Assembly: GCF_009932335.1 (NCBI RefSeq)
Contig: NZ_BLJF01000001.1
Coordinates: 2,480,001-2,544,000, forward strand
Direction of reading: 5' to 3'
DNA length: 64,000 nucleotides
Source of the DNA: Pseudomonas asiatica
Lineage (GTDB): Bacteria; Pseudomonadota; Gammaproteobacteria; Pseudomonadales; Pseudomonadaceae
The notes under the pieces were generated by a model that ran no database searches, was not told the origin of the DNA, and saw only the letters and a program-made list of their open reading frames with translations. Each line of letters starts with the position of its first letter. The first letter of the stretch is position 1. Shown here piece by piece: positions 54,831-63,925 of the stretch. Both the position numbers and the translations under genes were made by a program.

Positions 54831-55346
54831 TCAGCCTTCCGACTGTTTCTCCACGGCAGGGGCATTGGCCGGCGAGCCTGCTGCCCAGGTGCCCTGCACC
54901 AGCAGAACGCCGCAGAGGATCAGCACCACACCCGCCAACCTGGCCAGACTGAGCGGCTTGCCTCCCAACCCCATCACCCCAAAGTGGTCTGCGACCACCG
55001 CCGTGATGATCTGCCCCGCCACCACCAGCACCAGGAACCCCGCTGCCCCAAGCCGGGGGGTGAGCGCAGCAGCACCGGCCACGTACAGCGCCCCCAGCAC
55101 ACCACCAACCCACAGCCACCAGGGCCCCTGCAAGGCCTTGCCCATGTCCGGCGCCGGCACCCTGAGGATCAGCAGCGCGGCGATCACTACCAGCGAACTT
55201 ACCGTCAATGACGTGAACGCACCCCACAACCAGTGCCCCAGCGCCCGGCCGACGGCGGCATTACCCGCAGCCTGGAACGGCAGCACGGCACCGGCAAGCA
55301 ACGCCAGGGCAAAGGGAAGTACCAGAAGGCACAAGGTCTTGCTGAA
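54831..55346 (-). CDS. YdcZ/DUF606 family membrane protein (DMT superfamily)
   Basis: A 171-residue protein with five or more hydrophobic segments; WWLWVGGVLGALYVAGAAAL and GQIITAVVADHFGVMGL match the DUF606/YdcZ family, small drug/metabolite transporter-like proteins. GAGGA lies 8 bases before the ATG at 55346, which sets the start; more upstream ATGs lack this. Substrate unknown. Confidence 0.8.
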   Translation of the reverse strand, partial: FSKTLCLLVLPFALALLAGAVLPFQAAGNAAVGRALGHWLWGAFTSLTVSSLVVIAALLILRVPAPDMGKALQGPWWLWVGGVLGALYVAGAAALTPRLGAAGFLVLVVAGQIITAVVADHFGVMGLGGKPLSLARLAGVVLILCGVLLVQGTWAAGSPANAPAVEKQSEG

Positions 55347-55553
55347 CATGGCAGTCCTCATTGGTGACAGATGTTCAGGCGATGATCGGAAAATTCCCTT
55401 CATCCATGGAAATCGAAAGTGTGCACTCATGCTATTCGTCACATGGATACCAGCCAATTGGGCTAGGATGCTGCGCAGCCTCGCCGCCCGCGGCCTGAGC
55501 CGGCGGGTTCACGACTGAGGCCAGACCAAACCGTATGTGATGGAGCACATTCG

Positions 55554-56318
55554 ATGACAGATGAACGTACAACCCTGATCGACCATGGGCAGTTGCCCAC
55601 CCGCAACCTGGCCGAATGCCTGGCAGTGGATCAAAGGACCTTGGTCAGTGCACTGGCAGGCCAGTTGCCCGACACGCTGATCGAACAGCTGGCTACCTGC
55701 GCCGAAGAAACATGCTCGCAGGGCCTGTCAAAAAAAATTACGGGGATCGGCCTTGCCCTTGGGCAGTGGCTGGAACCCGCACCTGCGCACCAGCGCCAGC
55801 AGGTGTTGGAGCAGTGCAGCGCGCACAGCTCCGATACGGTGCGCAGCTGGGCGGCCTTCGCCCAGGCGCACCTGTCGCGCACGGTCGATCTCGAAGCCGC
55901 ATTGCTGGCCCAGCTGCGTTTTGCTCGCGATGAACATTTTGGTGTGCGCGAATGGGCCTGGATGGCCCTGCGCCCGCGCCTGGCTCAAGCGCTGGATGAT
56001 GCCCTGGCCCTGCTTGCCCGGCATGCCGGCGACAGCAACCCACTGGTACGACGCTTCTGTATCGAGGTGCTGCGCCCACGTGGCGTGTGGTGCGAGCACA
56101 TCGCCGCACTCAAGCAAGCGCCCGAAGTGGCCGAGCCACTGTTGGTGCCGCGCCTGGCTGAGGCAGACAAGTATGCCCAGGACTCGGTTGCCAATTGGCT
56201 CAACGATGCCAGCAAGACTCGGCCCGATTGGGTGATGCAGCTGTTCGAACGACATCCGCCGTCATGCAAGGCATCACGACGGATCCATGCGCGGGCAACC
56301 CGTAGCCTGCCCCAATGA
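55554..56318 (+). CDS. HEAT-repeat protein, DNA alkylation repair (AlkD-like)
   Basis: A 254-residue all-helical protein with repeated helical pairs (SSDTVRSWAAFAQAHL, HFGVREWAWMALRPRLAQAL, NPLVRRFCIEVLRPRGVWCE). The C-terminal DSVANWLNDASKTRPDWVMQ resembles the conserved closing segment of AlkC/AlkD DNA glycosylases, which remove alkylated purines without base flipping. GGAG precedes the ATG. It is a stand-alone gene; the assignment is by fold pattern and that segment. Confidence 0.7.
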   Translation: MTDERTTLIDHGQLPTRNLAECLAVDQRTLVSALAGQLPDTLIEQLATCAEETCSQGLSKKITGIGLALGQWLEPAPAHQRQQVLEQCSAHSSDTVRSWAAFAQAHLSRTVDLEAALLAQLRFARDEHFGVREWAWMALRPRLAQALDDALALLARHAGDSNPLVRRFCIEVLRPRGVWCEHIAALKQAPEVAEPLLVPRLAEADKYAQDSVANWLNDASKTRPDWVMQLFERHPPSCKASRRIHARATRSLPQ

Positions 56319-56322
56319 ATGG

Positions 56323-56904
56323 TCAGCGCGAGGTCTCGACGCGCAGCACTTCGGTGTAGATCGCGTCGACCGTCTGGCCGACCTTGAGGTTCTTCATGCG
56401 TGCCTGCAGGTCAGGGTTCTCGACCTTGACCACCTGCAGCTTGCCCTCCGGCGGCAACAGGCTCACTTCATGCGTCTTGAGGTCGATCTTCTTGATCTGC
56501 GAGGTCACCCTGACCTGGCGGAACGCCTCGCCGCCCGGGTTGGGGTTGTCTGCCGTGGCGCGAATGGTACCGGACTCTTCAGTCGCCTTCGGTGCACCGC
56601 CCACCTCCGGGTTGAGCACATAGGCCACCGCACGGGTCACGTAGATGTCGACTTGGTCACCCACCTTGAGGTTGGGCAGCGCCTTGGCCTTTTCAGTGAG
56701 CTGGAAGGTCACATCCTTCTTGGCGTCAGGGCCTTTCACCGTGACCTGTCGGTTAGCCAGGTCGATGGCCGTGACCTGCGTGGTGACGTGGCTTTCCAGC
56801 GCCTCGCTACCAATGGGAATACCGGCAGCCTGCACCGTGAAGCTGAAGGCAGACGCCAGGGTGGCAACGGCAATGGCACGAGCGAGAGAGCGAATTGGAT
56901 TCAT
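56323..56904 (-). CDS. Periplasmic protein with two CusF/DUF5666-like repeats
   Basis: A 193-residue exported protein (signal peptide about 1-26, ending VQAAG). The mature part holds two similar beta-rich units: VTAIDLANRQVTVKGPDAKK ... LPNLKVGDQVDIYV and IKKIDLKTHEVSLLPPEGKL ... MKNLKVGQTVDAIY. Each has the ID-x-x-x-x-V and LKVGxxVD pattern of CusF/DUF5666 OB-fold domains. The methionines of CusF copper sites are not obvious, so metal binding is not supported. It is divergent from the TonB receptor gene. Confidence 0.7.
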   Translation of the reverse strand: MNPIRSLARAIAVATLASAFSFTVQAAGIPIGSEALESHVTTQVTAIDLANRQVTVKGPDAKKDVTFQLTEKAKALPNLKVGDQVDIYVTRAVAYVLNPEVGGAPKATEESGTIRATADNPNPGGEAFRQVRVTSQIKKIDLKTHEVSLLPPEGKLQVVKVENPDLQARMKNLKVGQTVDAIYTEVLRVETSR

Positions 56905-57081
56905 AGGCCTGCTTCCATGTAATCGAGACCGGGTAGGGACGTGAAATGATCACGCGCCAACAAGCATAGCCCTTGCCTGACACATTGCCGGCCCTTCCCC
57001 CTCACGACGCGTTTTGTCGCTTTTTCTGCCAGCTGCATTCTTGCAATAGCAAATACGAACTCTTTACACTTGCTTTACATT

Positions 57082-57102
57082 TGCAAATCATTACTATTCG
57101 TG
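57082..57102 (+). promoter_or_regulatory. Putative Fur box upstream of the TonB receptor
   Basis: TGCAAATCATTACTATTCGT within a 100-base AT-rich patch, 31 bases before the receptor start, resembles the ATNATNAT spacing of Fur sites. The match is by eye and imperfect. Confidence 0.45.
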
Positions 57103-57132
57103 ACCTTCAAATACAACAAAGAGTCACCTGTA

Positions 57133-59262
57133 ATGGCAAAAAAGTCTGTTGTCCCAGCATCCATTTCCGTGCTGGGCATTCTGGTTGTACCTGCCGTTCA
57201 CGCGGTCCAATCTGAATCGCTGGGTTCCCTCGCCTTGCCCGCCACTGCGGTCACCAGCGCCTACGAGCAGCAAAGCTACAAGGCCAGCGAAAGCCGCAGC
57301 GCCATGAAGATCGACGCCCCGCTGCGCGACATCCCGCAAACCGTCAACGTCGTGCCCGAAAGCGTGATCAAGGACCAGGGTGCACAGTCCATGGAAGACG
57401 TGCTGAAGAACGTGCCCGGCGTCGGCCTGTCCAACGGCGACGGCCAGCGTGACCAGGTGACCATTCGCGGCTTCAGCGCCATTGGCGACATGTACATCGA
57501 CGGCGTGCGCGACGACGCCCTGTACTTCCGTGACCTGTCCAACATCGAGCGGGTCGAGGTGATCAAGGGCCCTGCCGCCGTGCTGTATGGCCGTGGCTCT
57601 TCGGGCGGCCTGATCAACAGCATCAGCAAGAAGCCGAGCTTCACGCCCAAGCGCGAAGTCGGCATGAGCTTCGACAGCGAAGGCAAGCGCCGCACCCAGT
57701 TCGACACCGGCTGGGCCGACCCGCAAAGCAACCAGGCCTACCGCGTGACCGGCGCCTTCGAAGACAGCGACACCTTCCGCGACGATGGCTACATCGACCG
57801 CAAGGCCATCGCGCCATCGGCCTACTTCCGCCTCTCCGACGACCTGGAACTGAACCTGGGCGCCACCTACCTGTACGACAAGCGCCTGATCGACTTCGGC
57901 ATCCCGGCGCTGGGCAACCGCCCGGTAGATGTGGACCGCGACAAGCGCTTCGGCTCCGGCGATGCCGACCAGGACTACGCCCGCAGCGAAGTGTTCTCGC
58001 TGACTGCCAGCCTGGACTACCGCATCAACGACGACTTCACCCTGACCAACACCAGCCGGTACTACCGCTACGACCTGGACCGCAACAACACCTTGGCCGA
58101 CAGCAGCCCGACGCGCTTCGTCACCGCGCCTGACGGCGAACTGCTGGTCAAGCTCAACCGTGGCAACGTCGCCCGCGACGAGTACGGCATGTTCAACCAG
58201 ACCGAACTCAAGCAACAGGCGCAGCTTGCCGGCATGCAGCACAACCTGCTGTATGGCGTTGAAGTGGGCTTCCAGGACAAGCACCAGCGGGTGCTGAGCC
58301 AGAACAACGTGGCCCAGGTGCCGGTGTACCGCGACGCCCTGGTGCCGGTGCCGGAGCACGCCGCCAACCTGTCGTCCAAGGGCACCAACTTCCAGCAGAC
58401 CGCCGGCCTGTATGTGCAGGACATGATCGAGCTGAACGAGCACTGGAAGGCCCTGGTCGGTGTGCGTTATGACATCTTCGGCCAGGAGTACGACGACGAC
58501 CGCGCGCAGAACGTCGACCTCGACCGTACCGACAAGACCTGGAGCCCACGTGCCGGCCTGGTGTACCAGCCGGATAACATCCAGTCCTACTATGTGTCGG
58601 TCAGCCGCAGTTACCAGCCTTCGGGCGAAGTGTTCGCGGTCAGCCCGACCAACCAGCATCTGGAGCCGGAAGAAACCACCAACTACGAAATCGGCGCCAA
58701 GTGGGACCTGCTCGACAGCCGCCTGTCGGTGACCGCAGCGGTATTCCGCCTCGAGCGCACCAACATGAAGACCGCCGACCCTGCCAACCCCAACCTGACT
58801 GTGCTGGCCGGGGAACAGCGCACCGACGGTTTCGAAGCCACCGTCAGCGGGCAGCTCACGGACAAGTGGCAGATCTACGCCGGCTACGCCTACCTGGATG
58901 CCGAGATCACCAAGTCCAACAACAAGACCAATGGCGTGGCCAACGAAGGCCAGACTCCTACCCTGACGCCGCGTAACAGCGCCAACGTCTGGCTGGTGCG
59001 CACGCTGACCCCGGAATGGCGCGTGGCCGCCGGCGCCAACTACGTCGACGAGCGCTACACCGCACTCGACAACGTGGTGGTGATGCCGGGCTACACCACC
59101 TTCGACGCCGCGCTGCTGTACAGCGTGCCGCAGTGGGATGCCGCGCTGCGCCTCAAGAACGTGTTCGACCGCGACTACTATGCCTCCGCGCACGGTTCGG
59201 TTGACCTGATTACCCCAGGTGCACCGCGCACGCTGGAAGCCAGCTTCAACTACCGGTTCTGA
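57133..59262 (+). CDS. TonB-dependent catecholate-type siderophore receptor
   Basis: A 709-residue outer-membrane receptor without an STN domain. Signal peptide (to about residue 25, VPAVHAV), plug domain (DIPQTVNVVPESVIKDQGAQ, TIRGFSAIGDMYIDGVRDDA, IKGPAAVLYGRGSSGGLIN) and a 22-strand barrel ending ...TLEASFNYRF. The layout matches the Fiu/PiuA group, which takes up ferric catecholates. The start at 57133 begins the signal peptide; longer readings have no ribosome site. Iron repression is likely from the upstream AT-rich box. Confidence 0.92.
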   Translation: MAKKSVVPASISVLGILVVPAVHAVQSESLGSLALPATAVTSAYEQQSYKASESRSAMKIDAPLRDIPQTVNVVPESVIKDQGAQSMEDVLKNVPGVGLSNGDGQRDQVTIRGFSAIGDMYIDGVRDDALYFRDLSNIERVEVIKGPAAVLYGRGSSGGLINSISKKPSFTPKREVGMSFDSEGKRRTQFDTGWADPQSNQAYRVTGAFEDSDTFRDDGYIDRKAIAPSAYFRLSDDLELNLGATYLYDKRLIDFGIPALGNRPVDVDRDKRFGSGDADQDYARSEVFSLTASLDYRINDDFTLTNTSRYYRYDLDRNNTLADSSPTRFVTAPDGELLVKLNRGNVARDEYGMFNQTELKQQAQLAGMQHNLLYGVEVGFQDKHQRVLSQNNVAQVPVYRDALVPVPEHAANLSSKGTNFQQTAGLYVQDMIELNEHWKALVGVRYDIFGQEYDDDRAQNVDLDRTDKTWSPRAGLVYQPDNIQSYYVSVSRSYQPSGEVFAVSPTNQHLEPEETTNYEIGAKWDLLDSRLSVTAAVFRLERTNMKTADPANPNLTVLAGEQRTDGFEATVSGQLTDKWQIYAGYAYLDAEITKSNNKTNGVANEGQTPTLTPRNSANVWLVRTLTPEWRVAAGANYVDERYTALDNVVVMPGYTTFDAALLYSVPQWDAALRLKNVFDRDYYASAHGSVDLITPGAPRTLEASFNYRF

Positions 59263-59274
59263 TCGCTGCCCCAG

Positions 59275-59308
59275 GCGCAAGGCCTTGCCATGGTGCAAGG
59301 CCTTGCGC
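59275..59308 (+). terminator. Perfect hairpin after the TonB receptor
   Basis: GCGCAAGGCCTTGC and GCAAGGCCTTGCGC form a 14-bp perfect stem with a 6-base loop, 13 bases after the stop. There is no U-run, so it may terminate weakly or shield the transcript end. Confidence 0.55.
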
Positions 59309-59385
59309 TGCATCTGATGCAACGCAAGCGTTCACCGCTTCGCTTGAATGCAATATCCTGTGCAGTGTATGGCACCGGCCTTGCC

Positions 59386-59431
59386 AGTGTTCGCGGCGGT
59401 TCGACGCCTCGGTAAACCCACTCCCACAGGG
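59386..59431. repeat. Degenerate single type C REP
   Basis: GTGTTCGCGG and GGTAAACCCACTCCCACAGG are the two parts of a type C arm separated by about 14 unrelated bases. No partner arm is present. Confidence 0.5.
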
Positions 59432-59482
59432 GCAGCACCTTGCTTGCGATCGCAGAGTCCTGCACCTCGGTAAGGAGAGCAT

Positions 59483-59782
59483 ATGAGCAGTAAACCGATT
59501 CGCCCCTCCACGTCCTGGGCGCTGACCACCCTGCTCGCCTTCAGCCTGGCACTCACCGCCGGCTGCTCCAGCAAAGCCAGCAAGGCCAGGTACGCAACGC
59601 CGGCAACGGGCTCCAACTGCTTCGCCAAGGCCGTCCCCACCACCGGCGAAGGCGGCCTCGCGTGGGGCAATACGCTGAGCATTGCCCGGCAGAAATCGCT
59701 GAACAACTGCGTGCGTTATGCAAGCCGGTCAGGAGGCACACCGAAGACTTGCCAGGTGGTGATGGCCAAGTGCAAGAACTGA
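59483..59782 (+). CDS. Small lipoprotein, DUF4189-like
   Basis: A 99-residue lipoprotein. The signal sequence ends in the lipobox LTAGC, giving the lipidated cysteine at residue 28. The mature part has W-x-N ... A-x-x-x-S-L-x-N-C ... G-x-x-x-T-C-x-V, like the short cysteine-containing DUF4189 domain. AAGGAGA precedes the ATG. Function unknown. Confidence 0.65.
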   Translation: MSSKPIRPSTSWALTTLLAFSLALTAGCSSKASKARYATPATGSNCFAKAVPTTGEGGLAWGNTLSIARQKSLNNCVRYASRSGGTPKTCQVVMAKCKN

Positions 59783-59799
59783 GCGCTTGGCCCGTGGGC

Positions 59800-60612
59800 T
59801 CAACCTCGAATGATCACCACTTCAAGGTACTCACTCGGCACCACCAACGACGACGAGCCGCCCACATTGCTTTCGTTCAGCAACTGGGTCAGATCCCGCT
59901 CCAGCGCCCCGGCCGCTTCCGGCTCCAGCGAGGCAAACGCTTTGTGCACCGGCCCGTACCAGGTGCGGAACACCTCGATGAAATGCGCCGCCGAGCGATA
60001 GCGGAAGTTGAAGTGCTGGCGGCTGACCTTCAATTCGCCCAGCGCCTCCTCGAACATCACGCGCAACTGTTCTTCATCACCCCAGCGTGAAGGCGGCAGA
60101 GCCCCGGCCGGTGGCGGTACATGCCGCCCGAGGGTCTTGAACATCTGCCCGACGAACCCTTGCGGGGTCCAGTTGGCCAGGCCGATCCGGCCACCGGGCC
60201 GGCACACCCGGCCCAATTCACGCGCGGCCTGGGCCTGGTCGGGCGCGAACATCACGCCGAAAGTGGACAGCACGGCATCGAAGGTGCCATCGGCAAACGG
60301 CAGCGCTTCGGCATCGGCGACCTGGAACACCACATTGAGGTGCTCGGCCCGCGCGCGTTCTTCACCGCGCTTGAGCAGCTCGGGCACATAGTCGGTGGAG
60401 GTGACACAGCAGCCGCGCCGGGCAGCAGCCAGGGTGGCATTGCCGTTGCCGGCGGCGACATCCAGCACCTGCTCGTCCCAGCGCAGGTCACAGGCTTCGG
60501 CCAGGCGTTCGCCAACCAGTTGCAGGGTGGTGCCGATTACCGCGTAGTCGCCACTGGCCCACGCGGCTTGCTGGCGGGCTTTGAGGGCATTGGTATCCAA
60601 AGGGGTGCTCAT
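59800..60612 (-). CDS. SAM-dependent class I methyltransferase
   Basis: A 270-residue methyltransferase of the UbiE/Methyltransf_11 type. Motif I is VLDVAAGNGNATLAAARRG (about 51-69), the acidic residue of motif post-I is in TSTDYVPELL, and motif II/III are in VADAEALPFADGTFDAVLS and CRPGGRIGLANWTP. The start at 60612 (MSTPLDTNAL) is preferred to an ATG 16 codons upstream in a basic stretch. No substrate can be inferred. Confidence 0.85.
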   Translation of the reverse strand: MSTPLDTNALKARQQAAWASGDYAVIGTTLQLVGERLAEACDLRWDEQVLDVAAGNGNATLAAARRGCCVTSTDYVPELLKRGEERARAEHLNVVFQVADAEALPFADGTFDAVLSTFGVMFAPDQAQAARELGRVCRPGGRIGLANWTPQGFVGQMFKTLGRHVPPPAGALPPSRWGDEEQLRVMFEEALGELKVSRQHFNFRYRSAAHFIEVFRTWYGPVHKAFASLEPEAAGALERDLTQLLNESNVGGSSSLVVPSEYLEVVIIRG

Positions 60613-60776
60613 GGTCTGCGCCTTCTTGTTGTGCGCGGCCGAGGTCCTTCTGGCGGTCAACGCGCCATGGATCGAGAGGATGGGAGCAAAACGCTACGCG
60701 CCTGGCAGGCGAAGCGGCAAGACAGATTGGGGATAGCGGTTATTTGAAACCGATATATGAAGGCGATCGACGTCGC

Positions 60777-60889
60777 TGTAGGAGCGGCCTTGTGTCGCGA
60801 TGGGCCGCAAAGCGGCCCCCGTTTTGGCATTGAAGCTGATATTGCCGGGGCCGCTTTGCGGCCCATCGCGACACAAGGCCGCTCCTACA
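60777..60889. repeat. REP doublet, type A
   Basis: Full inverted pair between the methyltransferase and YcaO genes, both read leftward. Its right arm ends 4 bases from the YcaO-gene stop. Confidence 0.9.
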
Positions 60890-60893
60890 GGAG

Positions 60894-63080
60894 TCAGGCG
60901 AACTTGGCCCGGGCCGCGTGCAGCTTCTTGTAGCTTTCGATCAGGCGCAGGTGGCGATCGAGGCCTTCGAGCTTCATGCTGGTCGGGGTCAGGCCATGGA
61001 AGCGCACGCTGCCGTCCACCGAACCCAGCACCGCGTCCATGCGCGGGTTACCGAACATGCGGCGGAAGTTGGCTTCGTAGTCGTCCATTTCAAGTTCGTC
61101 GTCCAGTAGCACTTCCAGCACCACGTTCAGCGCCTGATAGAACAGGCCGCGCTCGACGGTGTTGTCGTTGAATTGCAGGAACGCCTCGACCAGTTCCTTG
61201 GCATCCTCGAAGCGCTGCACAGCCAGGCAGATCAGCAGCTTCAGCTCGAGAATGGTCAACTGGCCCCACACCGTGTTCTCGTCGAACTCCACGCCGATCA
61301 GCGTGGTGATGGTGGTGTAGTCATCCACATCGCAGTTGTCCAGGCGCTTGAGCAGCAGCTTGAGGGAACGGTTGTCCAGGCTGTGCAGGTTGAGGATGTC
61401 GGCGCGGAACGACAAGGCGCGGTTGGTGTTGTCCCAGATCAGGTCCTCGACCGGGTAGATCTCCGAATAACCCGGCACCAGGATGCGGCAGGCGGTGGCG
61501 CCAAGGTTGTCGTACACCGCCATGTACACTTCCTTGCCCAGGTCCTCGAGGATGCCGAACAAGGTCGCGGCCTCCTGCACGTTGGAATCCTCGCCGTGGC
61601 CGGAGAAGTCCCACTCGACGAACTCGAAGTCGGCCTTGGCACTGAAGAAGCGCCACGACACCACGCCACTGGAGTCGATGAAGTGCTCGACGAAGTTGTT
61701 CGGCTCGGTCAGCGCGTGGCTTTCGAAGGTCGGTTGCGGCAGGTCATTCAAGCCTTCGAAGCTGCGGCCCTGCAGCAGTTCGGTGAGGCTGCGCTCCAGC
61801 GCCACTTCCAGGCTCGGGTGGGCGCCGAACGAAGCGAATACGCCGCCGGTGCGCGGATTCATCAAGGTCACGCACATCACCGGGAACTCGCCACCCAGCG
61901 ACGCATCCTTGACCAGCACCGGGAAGCCCTGCTCTTCCAGGCCCTGGATGCCGGCGACGATGGCCGGGTACTTGGCCAGTACCTCCTGCGGCACATCCGG
62001 CAGGCACAGCTCGCCTTCGAGGATTTCGCGCTTCACGGCGCGCTCGAAGATTTCCGACAGGCACTGCACCTGCGCCTCGGCCAGGGTGTTGCCGGCGCTC
62101 ATGCCGTTGCTGAGGAACAGGTTCTCGATCAGGTTGGACGGGAAGTACACCACCTGCTGGTCGGACTGGCGCACGAACGGCAACGAGCAGATGCCGCGCG
62201 CGGTGTTGCCCGAGTTGGTGTCGTACAGGTGCGAGCCACGCAGCTCGCCGTCCGGGTTGTAGATTGCCAGGCAGTGCTCGTCGAGGATCTCGGCCGGCAG
62301 CTCATCGCGCGGGCCGGGTTTGAACCACTGCTCGTTCGGGTAGTGCACGAACGGCGCGTTGGCCAGGTCCTCGCCCCAGAACTGGTCGTTATAAAAGAAG
62401 TTGCAGTTCAGCCGCTCGATGAACTCACCCAGCGCCGAGGCCAGCGCAGCCTCCTTGGTCGCGCCCTTGCCGTTGGTGAAGCACATCGGCGACTGGGCGT
62501 CGCGCACATGCAGCGACCACACGTTAGGCACGATGTTGCGCCACGAGGCGATCTCGATCTTCATCCCCAGCCCGGCGAGGATGCCCGACATGTTGGCGAT
62601 GGTCTGTTCCAGCGGCAGGTCCTTGCCGGGGATGTAGGTGCTGGTGTCCGCCACCGGCATCAGCAGGCCCTGGGCATCGGCATCGAGGTTGTCGACCACT
62701 TCGATCACGAACTCGGGGCCGGTCTGCACCACCTTCTTCACGGTGCAGCGGTCGATGGAGCGCAGGATGCCCTGGCGGTCCTTCTCGGAAATGTCCTCGG
62801 GCAGCTCGACCTGAATCTTGAAGACCTGGTTGTAGCGGTTTTCCGGGTCGACGATGTTGTTCTGCGACAGGCGAATGTTTTCGGTGGGAATGTCGCGGGT
62901 CTGGCAGTACAGCTTGACGAAGTAAGCCGCGCACAAGGCCGAAGACGCCAGGAAATAGTCGAACGGCCCCGGGGCCGAGCCATCACCCTTGTAGCGGATC
63001 GGTTGGTCGGCGATCACCGTGAAGTCGTCGAACTTGGCTTCGAGACGGAGATTGTCGAGAAAATTGACCTTGATTTCCAT
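60894..63080 (-). CDS. OsmC-YcaO fusion protein
   Basis: A 728-residue protein. Residues about 1-135 form an OsmC-like domain with the two family cysteines (C50 in LASSALCAAYFV, C112 in IDRCTVKKV). Residues about 150-560 form a YcaO domain with the ATP/Mg motifs GATKEAALASALGEFIERL (206-224) and QCLSEIFERAVKR (339-351). A helical C-terminal region (about 600-728) resembles the tail of E. coli YcaO. YcaO enzymes use ATP to activate amide carbonyls; E. coli YcaO assists RimO in methylthiolating ribosomal protein S12. No precursor peptide or partner of a thiazole-forming cluster is nearby, so a housekeeping-type role is more likely. Confidence 0.88.
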   Translation of the reverse strand: MEIKVNFLDNLRLEAKFDDFTVIADQPIRYKGDGSAPGPFDYFLASSALCAAYFVKLYCQTRDIPTENIRLSQNNIVDPENRYNQVFKIQVELPEDISEKDRQGILRSIDRCTVKKVVQTGPEFVIEVVDNLDADAQGLLMPVADTSTYIPGKDLPLEQTIANMSGILAGLGMKIEIASWRNIVPNVWSLHVRDAQSPMCFTNGKGATKEAALASALGEFIERLNCNFFYNDQFWGEDLANAPFVHYPNEQWFKPGPRDELPAEILDEHCLAIYNPDGELRGSHLYDTNSGNTARGICSLPFVRQSDQQVVYFPSNLIENLFLSNGMSAGNTLAEAQVQCLSEIFERAVKREILEGELCLPDVPQEVLAKYPAIVAGIQGLEEQGFPVLVKDASLGGEFPVMCVTLMNPRTGGVFASFGAHPSLEVALERSLTELLQGRSFEGLNDLPQPTFESHALTEPNNFVEHFIDSSGVVSWRFFSAKADFEFVEWDFSGHGEDSNVQEAATLFGILEDLGKEVYMAVYDNLGATACRILVPGYSEIYPVEDLIWDNTNRALSFRADILNLHSLDNRSLKLLLKRLDNCDVDDYTTITTLIGVEFDENTVWGQLTILELKLLICLAVQRFEDAKELVEAFLQFNDNTVERGLFYQALNVVLEVLLDDELEMDDYEANFRRMFGNPRMDAVLGSVDGSVRFHGLTPTSMKLEGLDRHLRLIESYKKLHAARAKFA

Positions 63081-63176
63081 GCGGGATTACCGTGATTTAA
63101 ACGTGCAAAACGAAATTGGCCGGCATTATCCGGGTTTTCGTTGCGGAAGTCCTCCTCACCTCCAAATGCGCTTTCT

Positions 63177-63290
63177 TGTAGGAGCGGCCTTGTGTCGCGA
63201 TGGGCCGCAAAGCGGCCCCTTACAATACTGCATGCTGCCAAGACCCCGGGGCCGCTGCGCGCCCCATCGCGACACAATGCCGCTCCTACA
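63177..63290. repeat. REP doublet, type A
   Basis: Full inverted pair in the divergent region between the YcaO-fusion and molybdenum-hydroxylase genes; the right arm has one change (ACAATGCCGC). Confidence 0.9.
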
Positions 63291-63469
63291 GGCGATAGCG
63301 CACATCGCCGCTTGCGCATTTCACCGAATTGCTTGCCTGATCCTCTGAACCTGCCCCCGTCAGCAGACCGGCGGTCACCCCGCTGTGCTAGCGTTTCTGC
63401 ACTGGGGAGCACCGTATTCCCCGATCACAAGAAACCAAGCGACAGCAACCGTTGACGGGCAGGTGAACC

Positions 63470-63925
63470 ATGGAACTACGCATCAACCAGAAGACCTACC
63501 AGGTCGAGGCAGACGCCGACACGCCCCTGCTGTGGGTGATCCGCGACGACCTGGGGCTGACCGGCACCAAGTATGGCTGCGGCCTGGCCCAGTGCGGCGC
63601 CTGTTCGGTGCTGGTGGACGGCAACGTGGTGCGCGCCTGCGTCACCCCGGTGGCCGGCGTGGTCGGGCGCGAGGTGACCACCATCGAGGCGATCGAGGCC
63701 GATGCCGTCGGCAAACGGGTGGTCGCGGCCTGGGTCGAGCACCAGGTGGCCCAGTGCGGCTACTGCCAGTCCGGCCAGGTAATGGCGGCAACGGCGCTGC
63801 TCAAGCACACGCCCAAGCCCAGTGACGCACAGATCGAGGCAGCCATGGTCAACCTGTGCCGCTGCGGCACCTACAACGCCATCCATGCTGCCGTGCATGA
63901 GCTGGCCCAAGGGGAGAAGGCCTGA
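63470..63925 (+). CDS. iorA: (2Fe-2S) small subunit of a molybdenum hydroxylase (isoquinoline 1-oxidoreductase alpha type)
   Basis: A 151-residue two-cluster iron-sulfur protein. The plant-type ferredoxin domain has GCGLAQCGACSVLVDG and the C-terminal four-helix domain has CGYCQSGQ and NLCRCGTY, the eight expected cysteines. It passes electrons from the molybdopterin subunit encoded next. CAGGTG precedes the ATG, and the stop overlaps the next start by one base (TGATG). The exact substrate (isoquinoline, nicotinate, aldehyde) cannot be told. Confidence 0.85.
   Translation: MELRINQKTYQVEADADTPLLWVIRDDLGLTGTKYGCGLAQCGACSVLVDGNVVRACVTPVAGVVGREVTTIEAIEADAVGKRVVAAWVEHQVAQCGYCQSGQVMAATALLKHTPKPSDAQIEAAMVNLCRCGTYNAIHAAVHELAQGEKA

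Noticed and set aside
2038..63290. CRISPR array or tandem repeat
   Set aside because: The repeats are interspersed inverted pairs kilobases apart, not direct repeats with even spacers.
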